Source: Polyodon spathula (Eukaryota; Chordata; Actinopteri; Acipenseriformes; Polyodontidae). From it: 64,000 nucleotides of DNA. Below, piece after piece: positions 52,741 to 64,000 of the stretch. The stretch lies in assembly GCF_017654505.1 (NCBI RefSeq), contig NC_054534.1, forward strand, positions 27,149,689-27,213,688, given 5' to 3'. Numbering within the stretch: the stretch's first letter is position 1; each line of letters begins with the position of its first letter. Under the pieces are notes generated by a model, which ran no database searches, was not told where the DNA came from, and saw only the letters and a program-made list of their open reading frames with translations. Made by a program: the position numbers and the translations under genes.

Positions 52741-54987
52741 TACCCTACTTTTAGAATATAAGATGGAGGGGGGTGACCCGCTAGAACCATGTTGCTCACG
52801 TGATCCCGAGCCCTCAGATGTCCTCTTCTCTGGTTCGGAGTAGTCACATCAAGTAACGTGTTTGTATAATATATTATAGTGAAGCATGTTCCTTTATTCT
52901 AAGTCTCTCCATTATGTGTAGGTATCTATCTTGCTTTCTCTTTGTAAAGCCAATTATGGATATTGGTATGTTGCTCTGACCTTACACATTTAGGTGAATC
53001 ATTGTTATTTTTAACTTGCATATGTAAAATTCCATCATTCTAGAATCCAATATTCTAGCTCGACCATATCAATCTTAAAATGCACGTAAGATTGATTACA
53101 AACTAAAACTATGACTTAAAAATGATCACAATACATTGAACAAGTACTAAAATAGCGTGTGAATGCTTAACTATCTATATGTAACACATTAGTAGGTAAG
53201 TGTTTCTTTTCTCATAGTTATAAAAAACCTTAATTATATCTTGTGATATTCTCTATACAATACCCCCACAAATATAATCATTTTGCACAACACTTCTACT
53301 GCTAACCTATTACAAATAATGTTAACATGAATTTCCCTTCATTCATTTTAGACATATACAACACTGAATCATTCAAATGTCACGTTCTTTTCAAAATGAA
53401 TGTCCAGCATAACTGACAATATTCTTCAGTAGCACAGCAGTTTTCAATGGTCTCATCCCATTCACAGCCCCTGCTGTACGATCAGTTGTTTCACCGTTGT
53501 CTCCACCTGTGTCCCAATACTTGAATCTCCATCAGAATTATTTCTTTTCCAAACCTAGAAGAAAAATCAAGTGCAATATTAATTCTTTTGATAACATCTG
53601 ATTTCATTTAAACCTTCAATGGGGTTATTCTCTCCTTGAATTTTCTTTATTTCATCTGGGAATGTATAGGCTATTAAAGCAGTTTGTAACAGAGAAATAT
53701 AATACTCGCTTCTTAAATCCAGTGATCTGTTTAAGCCTTTGTAAGCTTATTTATTTACAAGATCTCTACTGGTGTTTAAGTGCAAAGTCTGTTTATCTTT
53801 GTCTTATCACAAAACAGCTATTTGAGCACATCACCCAGAATCGAAAAAAACTTAAAGTTAATATCTTTTATACAGTCTTTATTGATTTGCACAAGTTTGT
53901 CCATAGTTTCATATGGAACTGTCCCAATTGGCACCCTAGCCATCCCCCATTTTTTTTTTTTTCATAAGCAACATTTGTTCCCCAATTTGAAATTGTAACC
54001 CTTTAGGTAGGGGCTTAGTCCTATGCTAATTGTGCACTACTTTGATTTGTGCTTATAATTGACAGAGAAACCCCTGTAGGGTGATAGTATACTAACACAG
54101 ACAGCCTAATGTCAACCAAAGATTTTACACTTAGTTGCTGGTCCATTTAGTATACATTATCCCTCAGTGATATCTTGTATTTGTAATAAAAAAAAAGTTA
54201 TTGGTATTGGCTTTATTTAATCTCTCTGTGTTAGTTTATCTGCCTGTAGCAAACAGATTGCTTTCTCTGTTTTTATTGTTTTTTTAAATCAAGTTATAAA
54301 GCCCTTTGCAAAAACGTGTTAGTTTGATTAATATCACGCCAAGCATTTTCAAGAATTTACAAATAAATCTGTTAATTCTTGAAAAATAAGTTTCTAAAAA
54401 CTTTCCATAATCAGTGCTGCTGATTATCCAGTACCACTATCCACCAAGCCTACAGTCCTATACTGCACTGTAAAATCCCTTGCGCCAACATTCCTATTTC
54501 ATTCTCATGTGATCTGTGGTTTCAAATATGTATTCATAGGTGATTCATAAAATTCACCCGTGTCTTAAACATAAAATTCACAAACAAACAAACAAACACT
54601 TAATTTGCTTCATGAAAATATTTTTAATAAAATATTTCAAGGTTGATTTACTTAATTAGTTTCAGATTTATTGATCTCCAAAAACATTTGTTTTCTTCCT
54701 AAGTGTTTTTTCAAGCAGTCAATGTAGCAGCAATCTCTACATTATCTCTCTCTCGCTCCCTCTCTGCACTTTCTTTTCTAGTTAACCCTTAGAAAAACAA
54801 AAAGCTCTTTGTATATCAATATAATCCAACACAAACTTTTTCATTGTTCCTTTGTATATTTGTGTTACTGTTTCAGTCCAAAGGTTGGCCATTCTTTTGC
54901 AGTCAAACAATTCATCCATTAACCTGGGTCTCTTTCCCTTATCAAACCCTCTTATGATCGGGGCAACACAATAAGTATTCGTGCTGG

Positions 54988-55161
54988 TTCTTAGTACGTA
55001 GTTTTACTAAGAAGTTACTTTATCTCCACGCTTAAGCAAAATCAGAATTACTCAAACAATCATTAATAAACAATTTCTTAGTACGTAATTTTACTAAGAA
55101 GTTACTTTATATCCACGCTTGAGTAAAATCAGAATTACTCAAACAATCATTAATAAACAAC
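54988..55161. repeat. 87-bp tandem duplication inside the LTR element
   Basis: Two adjacent units of 87 bp beginning TTCTTAGTACGTA, each containing TTTACTAAGAAGTTACTTTA and AATCAGAATTACTCAAACAA, with a few substitutions between them. Confidence 0.9.
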
Positions 55162-56247
55162 TTCTTAATTACATTTTAATGTGACCTTTTAATTTTATTT
55201 TTACAACATGTATTCTTCAAAGTTGATATAGAATCTTTAGCATTACAGTTTATTTTTTTTTTGTTTTGTTTTGTTTAGTTTTTTGTGGGCTACCAGTCTT
55301 GAATTGCCTTTGTCTTTTTCTTCTTACGAGACACACACTCCTGATCTGTTACATGAACATGTACATTACTGTTCTGTACATAGCTTCCCTTTTTGCCATG
55401 TTTTAAAACATAGCCTATATTCCATATTCTCCAGTCATCCATTTGATGACCGTCAATATTATATTTTAACATATTTGGAGTTGATCAGACAGACTCCCAA
55501 CAAAACAAAACTAACAAAAAAAACAACAACACTTTTTAGTTTTGTCTTGTTGTTACCAATGTTCTTAACTGGAACTTACTGTCTGATTGTTCCTTATTTG
55601 TACCACCTAATGTGGACAGTTAAATAAGAGGCTTATCCTATTGCCCCCTTATCGTGACATATAAACCAAACAGTACAAACAAAGACAAAACAAGTGTAAC
55701 AAATCTTCTCAAAAACAAACATAAAACATAAATCCGAGTATGCCCGTACCTGTTGAGCAATACAAGTCCGTGTAACTAGTCCAATAAACTCTACTGGCAC
55801 GTCATAACACTACACGATTTACTCATGACTTTTTTTAGGATTCCAGAGGTCCTCTTTCATACCTAAAGTCCTAATAGTCAATACACTTTTAATTAAGCAG
55901 TCTTAACTAATTGTGTCCTCAATGTACATGAATTATCAAGTAGTCAAAAGTCCTCTTTCATACTTTACCCTTGATTCTCACTACATTCTAAAAACTGCAT
56001 ATAAAACAAAAAACCAGTAACTACTCACCAATGTACGTGGTTATATGTTCGATCTGAAGTCCTGATTCAAAAATTATCCACACCGTCTGAGCTGAAAGTA
56101 GAAACAGTCTCCTTCTGTCTGCTTTGTCCTGGTCCTCTTCATGGGATACAGGCTTGCAAAAAAGATTTCTCCGTAATCAAGTATCAACCCCCCGGTATTT
56201 GGGAAAAAAAAAAAGTTTCAGGAAACAGTCCACAGGTGGCTCGCCAA

Positions 56248-56778
56248 TGAAGTACTTAAAAAATAGATGGTGAGTAAGTAGATTCAAGAAAATGCACAGA
56301 GTCCTTTTCTTCAATCAGTTGCCAGGTTTATTGAAATATGCAGGGAGTCTGGTCCCAGGTACAGGACATACAGAACTCAAAATTACAATGTTTGCGTGAC
56401 ATTAAATACCCTTCTGTATAGATGGTCCACCTCCCCTTTCTCTGACATTAACCAATGGTCAAGGTACAACACTTTATTCTGTTAATTTAGTGTGTGTATG
56501 TGTGTGTGTGTGTGTCTGTATGTATGTGTGTGTGTGTGTGTAGTCTAATGTGACAACCTCTGAACTCAGTACATTCTTCACACTCCTGGAGACAAAAGGT
56601 CCATACATCTGCCTTTTGTTATCTCCTTGCGACCCCCTTTGATGCCAGTGGGATTATCTCTTTTGATCTCTCTGAAGTCTACAGCCTGTTCCCTTCTAGT
56701 CCACAGCATTGTTATCTCATTAGCTTGCAGTCATTGTTGGGCAGTTTGTAGACGCATCTCAATCCATGTTTTCCAACA
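56248..56778 (-). repeat. LTR (5' LTR in element orientation)
   Basis: 531 bp and nearly identical to the copy at 52242-52740; the length difference lies in an expanded, interrupted GT repeat at about 56490-56541. On the minus strand it is followed by the candidate primer-binding site at 56235-56246 and by a splice-donor-like TGGTGAGTAG at 56021-56030. Confidence 0.9.
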
Positions 56779-56783
56779 CACTG

Positions 56784-58514
56784 GAACACAGCATTTCAGT
56801 AGAACATTTCAGATCAGGGCTCACACTGTTTACCAAGTTATTAAGCCCTGCACTCCCAAAATCACTACCAGTATAAGTAAACCGTCTAGAAATATTTTCA
56901 ATTGTGAAACTTGCACAGTTATGCCACAAAAGAATCCTCTTTTGCATATGAGAGTATCGCCACAATACTTTCTGATTATGTAACACAACCAATATGAATC
57001 TACCACTACTACTGATTCCAATGGAAATGACCAGGACTGGTGTAAACTCAGTCCTAGTGGCAAATGAAAATGTGGCAGTAAATTTAGGTTTTTATATCCC
57101 CGTCACGGAGGGGTGTTAAAGGTGCAGAACGAGGTAGGTTTCAGAGATCTGGCTGTCTGAGCTGGAAAGCTAAGCTTGTTGACATACATAGGCATTGCTT
57201 TTTGGAATCGGATACATTGTAGTCTTCCTGATACAAAATGTTATTGATTGATTAATGAACCAGCTTCCTACTGAGTCATTGCAGGTCCCTACTCAGAAAA
57301 GTTCAGGTCTTTGTTCACTCACTGTCTTGCATCCTTTAGCACTAAGATGAGTGCTTTGGATTGAGATGAACCACACGCTATAAAAAATAAGTCATTTTAT
57401 AGGATTTAAATATTTAAATATGTTCTATTTCCAACCAGTGGTAGGGAGAAAAAAAAAAAAAGATGTATTCAAATGAAAGTATGATTAGCATGTGTGGTTT
57501 TTTTTTTATATATACTTTTACAGAACACAAATGCGTCTCTCAGTACTTTAATGTAACTGTAGTCCCAATGCAAACAGCTGCTGGCTTTCTGTAGCCTCTG
57601 TTCTCATGAGGCATGTAAACCAGGAGGCTGGCCACTAGATGAGGTGTATTAATGAATACCGATTAGCAGTTTGTCTTGGACATTCATTTTGCTAGTACTC
57701 CATTTGTTAAAGGAAGCTACATTTAACTAGGATGAAAGGCTAATTCATTCAACTTTATGATTCAAGATGATAAAGAACAATTTATTAAATAACTTGAACT
57801 GCATTAATTTGCAGTAGAGGCTTAAGATTGTAGGTAAAAATGCAAAACAAAAAACGGTGGACTCAGTTGTTTCTTTTCCCGATTCAATGACTGTAGCCTC
57901 CTCTTTAGGAGAGGAGACCAAGCTCAACGTCTTAGAAATAGGCGCTAACAGCACAACTCAGACTGCGTTGGTTACCAAAAGTTTTTAATAATACAATAGG
58001 ATGAAATGGTAACAACAGGAGTTCCGTATCACAACATGTAAATCTAACACATTATGAAAGACATTATACTGCTAGCTTTTCTTGTGGCAAAATGACATAG
58101 CTCAGCATCCAATGCCACCCGGTTGTATTGTGATAGTTTGATCTGGCAAGGCACTAGATCAAGAGACAACGTTCGTCACAGAATGCCAAACGCTCGTTGC
58201 TTGCTGGATTGACTGCAGCCAAGAAGGTGATCTTGAGAGCATGGGTAGAGCCTGGTATTTCTCTACTCAATGTTTAATTATATTTTTTTCATGAGATTAT
58301 TTTATTAGAAAGATCCATGGCAAGGCATCGCTTACCAGTTTGGCTACTCTAAATTCATGGTCGACAGCAGCTGAACATTTTCTCAACGGGGTTTCCCATA
58401 GGCAAATTGCTTTACACACTGCTTTACGATATATTGTATTAATTTCTGTATGCCTGTATGCATTTGTATATTTATTTTTGTCATTATTTATTCCATTTTT
58501 TCATTTCTAACTGA

Positions 58515-58545
<31 letters not shown>

Positions 58546-59030
58546 TTGTGTCTATGTTCTTTGTTTTTTTGGCTAAAGTTAAAACAATAAAAAGAAAAAA
58601 AAAATGTTCACAAAAAAGAAACAATGCTTGTCACCCTCTTTTGAAGTGTCAGCGCAAAAGATGAACTCTGGATTCTGAAGACATGTTTTCATGCATATTT
58701 ATTATTACAGTAGCTAGTTTTTTGTAATCCCTTTATACTGTTTTGCTGTATGCTATAGTAAGTGAACGTTCCTGATTATGAACTTCAGTGGAGAAAATGG
58801 GCAAAAACAGAACAGCCTTGTGTCGTGATGGGTTTTTTACTGGGAGTCTGCTGAGTTCATTTCATGAACTGCTGTTCTGTGTTAATACTGTGAAAGTAAT
58901 GATGTAAATCAAAACACACGTTCATTTTCAGCTTTTAGGAAATTAAAAGATGTAAAAGAGCAACATCTAATAGATTTTAATAGCATTTCTTCAGTATTGT
59001 GAAAGTATTAAAAAAAAGGTGTTTTATTAA
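56784..59030. other. intron or intergenic sequence, no recognisable gene
   Basis: It holds a poly-T run of about 25-30 bases near 58518-58541. Short open frames at 56830-57063 and 57745-57954 have no recognisable family. Confidence 0.6.
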
Positions 59031-59035
59031 TGTAG

Positions 59036-59415
59036 TGTAAAACTTCAATTAAACACCTCTGCCATTTATTAACAATATTTGCCAGCAGAACCGGCAGGTG
59101 TTGGAGACTATTAGATCTCTATATATTAGATCTCTAGCTTCACATGCTTCATGCGGTCATAGATAAGCCGCTAACACACAACCTTGTAGCAACATCGTAA
59201 CTCAATTTAAACTTTCCAGCTGCTTTGTTGAAAGGTTGTGTGTCAGTGGGAACTAAGGAACAAAAAACATTGTATTGTACCTCCTCAAGTATAAAGTGAT
59301 GTTATTACAGTCTTTTTAAATGCACTGGTTAACAAGGATACATTATGCAAAACGCTGGAAAATGAACAAGCAGAAGTACGAATTTGTATTTAGAAACGGA
59401 ATTAGATCTACCATT

Positions 59416-59471
<56 letters not shown>

Positions 59472-59699
59472 AAACTTCTAAAATGTTTTTAAAATGGACA
59501 GTAAAAGCAATAGGTATCATTTTCAAAAATAATGTATAGTTTAATCTCAAACTGGCACATTGTTATTTCAACAAAACATGTTAAAATACACCAAGAGGTT
59601 TGTATCTGGCCTACTTTCAGCACGCTTAAAATTATCAAAACTTGTAATAATGTAATAACTGCATTAAACTAATATGCATTACATGTAGGCCTACCTTAA

Positions 59700-59750
<51 letters not shown>

Positions 59751-59970
59751 AATTAATCCTGAGAGTTACTTTCATTGCTGTCACTTATAAGCAGTTCATT
59801 ACACTGAAGCTCCTCCTTATCTTCCTCAGCTTCAATGGCAGTGACAGAGACTCGGCTTTTAATAATGACCCGATGTTTATTTACAATATTTGCCACCAGA
59901 CCCGGCGCGTATTGGGGGCAGGCGAGTATTTGAGACCCGGTAATTATTTGAAGTTTTACAGTATGCATTT
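59036..59970. mobile_element. pogo/Tigger-like remnants with AAT/ATT microsatellites
   Basis: Two patches (about 59036-59115 and 59755-59965) share 'acaatatttgcca' and a GTAAAACTTCAA-type end, resembling pogo/Tigger termini. The minus strand at 59753-59860 reads VIIKSRVSVTAIEAEEDKEE, like the acidic C-terminus of a pogo/jerky-type transposase. Between them are (AAT)n at about 59420-59470 and (ATT)n at 59702-59748. Confidence 0.4.
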
Positions 59971-60585
59971 ATTGTTAATAAATACTGGCTGGTAACCCCC
60001 CCCCATATCATAGATAGTGAGGACCTAAATCTAAAGATAACAATAAATAAAAAATGTACTTCAAGCATCTTCGTTTTTATTTTATTTCTATTAGCGTTGC
60101 TGCTCCTTTAGTGTGGCACTAGATCAAAAAGCTCTGCAGTGCACAGGCAGTGTGGTATTCATTCTTGCTGCTTTCACAATGAGTGAAGTTATTTACTGGA
60201 CTGGTGTCCCGCCAGCAGCATAATGGGTGATGAGCGAGTCGCTTTCACTCAGCCTCTTAGCAAAGTCAGTATGTCCGACAGCATGTGATTTACTTTTATT
60301 TGGGAAGCTCAGCCAGTGCTGGGTCGTTTTTTTAAAAGGTTTGTTTATTCAGCAGGTACAGTGGAATCCAAAGTATAGGAAGGGCTGCAATAGTGTAGGT
60401 GTTCATTTCAGTGAAAAAGGGACAGGACTGTATTCCACTGTTTCGCTTACTTCCGTACATTTTTTAAAGTAACATATCTGAGCTTCAGCTTTCCAATATG
60501 ACTAGTTTATAGTTATATAGCAAACAAATTTATGAAGGAATAATGAGACCTGAATCTGAACTCCCTTCTCTCATTTCCCATCACC

Positions 60586-60790
60586 CAGAGCCAGTGTTAG
60601 CGCCCGGGGCCCGGACGGCAGAGGGGGGCCCACACACATACAGAAATAAAATTGCAAATATGAGTAAACTAATATTTCATACTTTCCAACAATGAAGACT
60701 TTCATTTTATGAACAGCTTTTTGAGAGAAAAATATTTTTGATTTGGGTGGTTCATTGCCTGAGGCTCTCAAAAACCTGGCGCCGGCCCTG
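60586..60790. mobile_element. small hAT-like MITE
   Basis: The left end CAGAGCCAGTGTTAGCGCC and the right end (complement CAGGGCCGGCGCCAGG) are imperfect inverted repeats of hAT type. The 8-bp flanks (CCATCACC and ACCACACC) match only in part, so the insertion duplication is eroded or my limits are slightly off. Confidence 0.5.
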
Positions 60791-60799
60791 ACCACACCT

Positions 60800-61870
60800 G
60801 TAGTGGAATACATTCTTATGCATAATTGAATCTCTCACAGTTAGTAAATTGATATGGTAAATTGAGCTTGTCGTTTAGCAGTCTTCAATTCAGTCCCTTG
60901 GGGTACAAGTTCTGCTGCAAATTGTACCACTAAATTATTTTTACGGTATTCATTAAAACAGCCTCCCTCCTACTCTATCTGTGCTATAACTTACATTTCT
61001 AAGGCATATTAACTTTCAAGAGCAAGAAGGACACATGCTGAATGTTAAATATTTCTGTGCATAGTACAACCGTCACTTCTACACTTTATATCAAGAACAT
61101 ATTGTCTCATATTAATCAATTAACCCTTCCCTTATCTCCATCGGGAATTGTGCTATGGGCAACTCAAAAGATTATAATACTGAATGCCAGCATTAACAAC
61201 TTGCTTCTATTCAGTTTGGCCAAGTGCAGAATCTTATTACTCGCACATATTTAATGCACAGAATAAAGCAGATATAAAATATAAATAATATATTTATATA
61301 ATGGTGAAGACTATTAACACTCTTGACATTGTTTTTGCTGTTTTATATTACTGCATACATGGAAAACCAAGAGTATTTGGGAAAGAGCATAGCTTTCTGG
61401 CCAATTCAAACCAACATCAAGCAATGCCAAGTTTGTGAGAAAGAAACAAAAAGGTCTTCTAACTGTTGATCACAGTTCTTATATTTAGTCTATGACAGTA
61501 TAACATTCCACCGTTTATGCTTGGAAGATAGAGTGGAAGACAGATATCGCTTGGCAAAGGTCTTAAACAATCCTTGGTTCACGAAATGTTGTTTGTTGCC
61601 AAAATGGCAGGTTCACCATGTATTGAAAGGCTCCTCCTCTCACTAGACTTACAAAGGCGAGACTTCTTATGTAATGAACCTACTTCTATAACCTGTAGTT
61701 TTGATGCAACAAAAATCAACTCACTTTAAGATTGACTTGCAAGTGCCAATCAGAAATATATTGCATTATAAATTCAATTGGCTTACCCTCACGAGTGGAT
61801 GCTTTTGATATTTAGTGTGTAAAGTGCCATGTTTGTCATTTCAATTACTCAGTCCCTCCCAAAAAAGGTC
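60800..61870. other. intron or intergenic sequence, no recognisable gene
   Basis: AT-rich sequence with only a short frame (61042-61254) of no known family. Confidence 0.6.
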
Positions 61871-61880
61871 AACAGAAGAA

Positions 61881-61968
61881 AAAAGAAACTTATCACTTAT
61901 ATTTGAGCATCAAAAGAAACTTATCACTTATATTTGAGCATCAAAAGAAACTTATCACTTATATTTGG
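61881..61968. repeat. 31-bp tandem repeat of a transposon end
   Basis: Units AAAAGAAACTTATCACTTAT plus ATTTGAGCATC start at 61881, 61912 and 61943; the third is partial and runs into the body of the element. Confidence 0.95.
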
Positions 61969-62455
61969 ATAAAATTCACTAGATGTGATCAAAAAATGAC
62001 AAACTCTGTTTTAGAGCAGGTACAGTGACTTTTTATTATGCTGATTAACAACTGACATCATGAAGATGCTGCAAAATGATCTGGCGATCTTGGGCAGGTG
62101 TTGTGACTCTCAGTTCGTGGCCTGTCACTGAAAGAGTGTGTCTGGTTATACCGTCTCGCCAGGTTTGAAATTGCTGGCTGTGAGCACCCAAGATGGCAAG
62201 CCACAGTACACTGTCCTAGTCTAGCCTCCAACATGCTGATTGCATGAAGGTGCTGCTCTCCTGACACACTATTTTTCTATTACTTTTATTCAAGCTTGCA
62301 ATTCAAATGCTGAAATCACTCCATATCCGATGTCCAATCACTGTCTCACTAATTAGGTGATTAAGTGCATATGCTTCACTCATCGTCATTCAAGCGTGTC
62401 ATATTTTTTTTTAAAATAAATGTGATATAATAGTGCTAAGTTTCTTTTGATGCTT
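61881..62455 (-). mobile_element. deleted Tc1/mariner-type element with triplicated left end
   Basis: The left end carries GCATCAAAAGAAACTTATCA-type sequence and the right end its complement (AAGTTTCTTTTGATGC, ending near 62453). The minus strand at 62058-62267 encodes a transposase N-terminal helix-turn-helix: ISMLEARLGQCTVACHLGCS, QPAISNLARRYNQTHSFSDR, PRTES. The catalytic domain is absent. The left terminal unit is repeated in tandem at 61881-61968. Confidence 0.75.
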
Positions 62456-62459
62456 GTTG

Positions 62460-62832
62460 TGTGCGTGTATAGTTCAAATAGAATGTAATTCTAGTAGGAT
62501 ACTGAAGTCTTCAAAAAAATATTTGTTTTTAATTTGCAGTGTAGTGTTTCAATCCGTTAGTAATGCCTTAATTGATTTATTATGGTTGCAAACATCTGTC
62601 ATTATTTATATCTTATTGGCACTTTGTTTTAGGAATGTGTGCAGTTGATTATGTTTAATAATGATACATAGCGATGGGACAGGTGCTGTATTAATTATAA
62701 TTGAAAAATGACAGCGTTACACTTCCTTCCCTTTCAAAGGTAATATTGATGGAGTATACTGTGTCCCAATCATGGAAATAAACTGAATCATTAAACTAAA
62801 GCACTTGTGAAACAGGGATTCTGATTGGTTCA

Positions 62833-62871
<39 letters not shown>

Positions 62872-64000
62872 CCTGGTGATTAATGCACTGTGCAGGAATG
62901 AAATCAATTTTCCATAAAGATTGCCCTTCAGCACGCACATTCAATATTTACATGTCAATCACACTGAGTAAAAGGGAAATGCTGTGCTTCTCTGCTTGCA
63001 TTCCTCACTTTAAAAACTAGCGTGGCATATTAATAACAACACTTTAAACTGTAACACAGCCCTCCATGGAACTGTGACAGGGTGACCTTCTGTTAAACTA
63101 TTGATAGATTTTAGACAATATAAGCTTAAAATCATGTTTAAAAATCAGTAAACTAAAATATGTCATACCTGTACACCTTTAGACTACTGGCGATTTGTTG
63201 CTATTTTTAATTAAAACCTTTTCATGGTGATTTGGTTGAAGCAGAATTTAAAGTGGATAACTTTAAAGCTGCTTCGTGTGATTATGGGATCAATAAGCTA
63301 CTAACAAGCTACAAGCTACATCTATCTACTAGCAAGATGGGCCGAATGGCCTCCTCTCATTTGTAAACTTTTTTTATGTTCCTATGTTCTTAAGGGCTGC
63401 TTTAAGTTTTGATTTCTACATGTAATAGTATCTGTTTTCTGGGTAATACCCTGTTGTTGTGTCCGCTTAGATCATTGTTTTTAATGGGAATGTTTATTTC
63501 TTGGGAAAGCACGTCACTGTTGCTCCAGTGCACAATGCTTCAACTATGGGTTCAGTGCAGAGCAAAGAGCTACAAGTATGCTTCCCCACCTGACTGCAGA
63601 AATTCTGCCTTGACGAGGATAAGGCTTTTCAAAAGTAAGCATGTCAAATAATAACAGTAGAGAATCTAATAGGACATTCCATTAATCTGAATTCAAGTGA
63701 ATATAACGTATTTCTTTCATTTCTGTTCTAACTGGATGACTACCGAGCTAAGCAACTAAATGCAATTGTTTCTGTACTGTATAGAGGAGGCCAGTTTGGC
63801 ACGGCAGCTAAACTGCAGCCCTCCAGGCTGGCGTATGGGCTAACTTAATATTTACTTTCGGAGCAATGGGAAAACAGCATGTTGCAAAAGAGTCCGAGGC
63901 ATTGCAAACATATTTTTCATGATGCTCTAGCACTGGTTAAATGTAGGCTTGTTGTCTTTCGGTTCTAGGCGAGAGTTTTGAATTCAGAATTCTTCCATGT
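62460..64000. other. intron or intergenic sequence with (CA)n and LINE tail
   Basis: It contains (CA)n at about 62834-62866 and a LINE 3' end at 63331-63393 (GATGGGCCGAATGGCCTCC, then TTATGTTCCTATGTTCTTA). This is the + orientation counterpart of the tail at 9590. No gene or neuregulin exon is recognised. Confidence 0.6.

Larger units (their letters stand above)
52242..56778 (-). mobile_element. complete LTR retroelement, apparently non-autonomous
   Basis: Two direct repeats (52242-52740 and 56248-56778) both begin TGAAGTACTT and end TTTTCCAACA on the + strand. They are flanked by the identical pentamer CACTG (52237-52241 and 56779-56783). Orientation is minus: on that strand the right-hand copy is followed one base later by TGGCGAGCCACC, fitting a primer-binding site (tRNA 3' CCA), and each LTR has AATAAA about 25-30 bp after a TGCATATTTC motif. 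The LTRs differ by two substitutions outside a variable GT repeat, so the insertion is young. The 3.5-kb interior shows no gag, protease, reverse transcriptase, integrase or env reading frame. Confidence 0.9.

Noticed and set aside
55271..55627. 118-codon plus-strand ORF inside the LTR element
   Set aside because: It is opposite to the element's orientation, with low-complexity composition and no retroelement motif.
61881..61968. CRISPR-like direct repeats
   Set aside because: The units are adjacent without spacers, in a vertebrate genome, and belong to a transposon end.

Overview
The window is vertebrate nuclear DNA, AT-rich and mostly non-coding. It carries part of one recognisable protein-coding locus on the + strand, the 5' half of a neuregulin-1 (nrg1) gene. 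Transposon remnants are dense, and there are many long dinucleotide, trinucleotide and tetranucleotide microsatellites. The fish-type Tc1 elements, the LINE tail ending in the 'gggccgaatggcctcctctc' motif, and a tRNA-derived SINE body that I associate with sturgeon and paddlefish sequence together suggest a ray-finned fish. A non-teleost such as an acipenseriform is my best guess, but that is inference from repeats and not proof.

Gene layout: the type I first exon (coding 12350-12452), two exons that together form one Ig-like C2 domain (23754-23925 and 24323-24444), a 30-nt spacer exon (27605-27634), and the type III cysteine-rich-domain first exon (coding 43874-44531). Every junction facing the downstream EGF exons is phase 1, so the type I and type III first exons, with or without the Ig and spacer cassette, can all feed the same downstream reading frame. 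No EGF-like, transmembrane or intracellular-domain exon was found, so the gene must continue beyond position 64000. The region before 12350 is 5' flank and holds no recognisable gene.

Mobile elements: a MITE-like element (728-1495); a solo LTR with a perfect 5-bp target-site duplication (2280-2715); a Tc1 foldback (2965-3482); a TTAA-flanked, THAP-coding Kolobok-like deletion derivative (6923-7424); a CR1/L2-type LINE fragment (9590-10190). Within intron 1 lie a degenerate Tc1 (13600-14880), a second Tc1 (15560-16905) and a hAT-type element with a perfect 8-bp duplication (17084-17652). Further along are a palindromic DNA element (22676-23103), another Tc1 (29790-30500), LTR-like sequences, a Tc1 fragment (40020-40400), a tRNA-SINE (47852-48240), a 5S-rRNA-derived fragment (48722-48798), a complete young LTR retroelement with CACTG duplications and near-identical LTRs (52242-56778), pogo-like and hAT-like remnants (59-60.8 kb), and a Tc1/mariner derivative with a triplicated terminal repeat (61881-62455).

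The main biology is the modular neuregulin-1 5' end. The observations most worth checking are the possible uORF/signal-like ORF upstream of the type III start, the non-autonomous LTR element without recognisable gag or pol, the large snap-back palindrome at 11468-11608, and two same-orientation CTCF-like motifs flanking the type I first exon. I did not see a clearly new molecular system.
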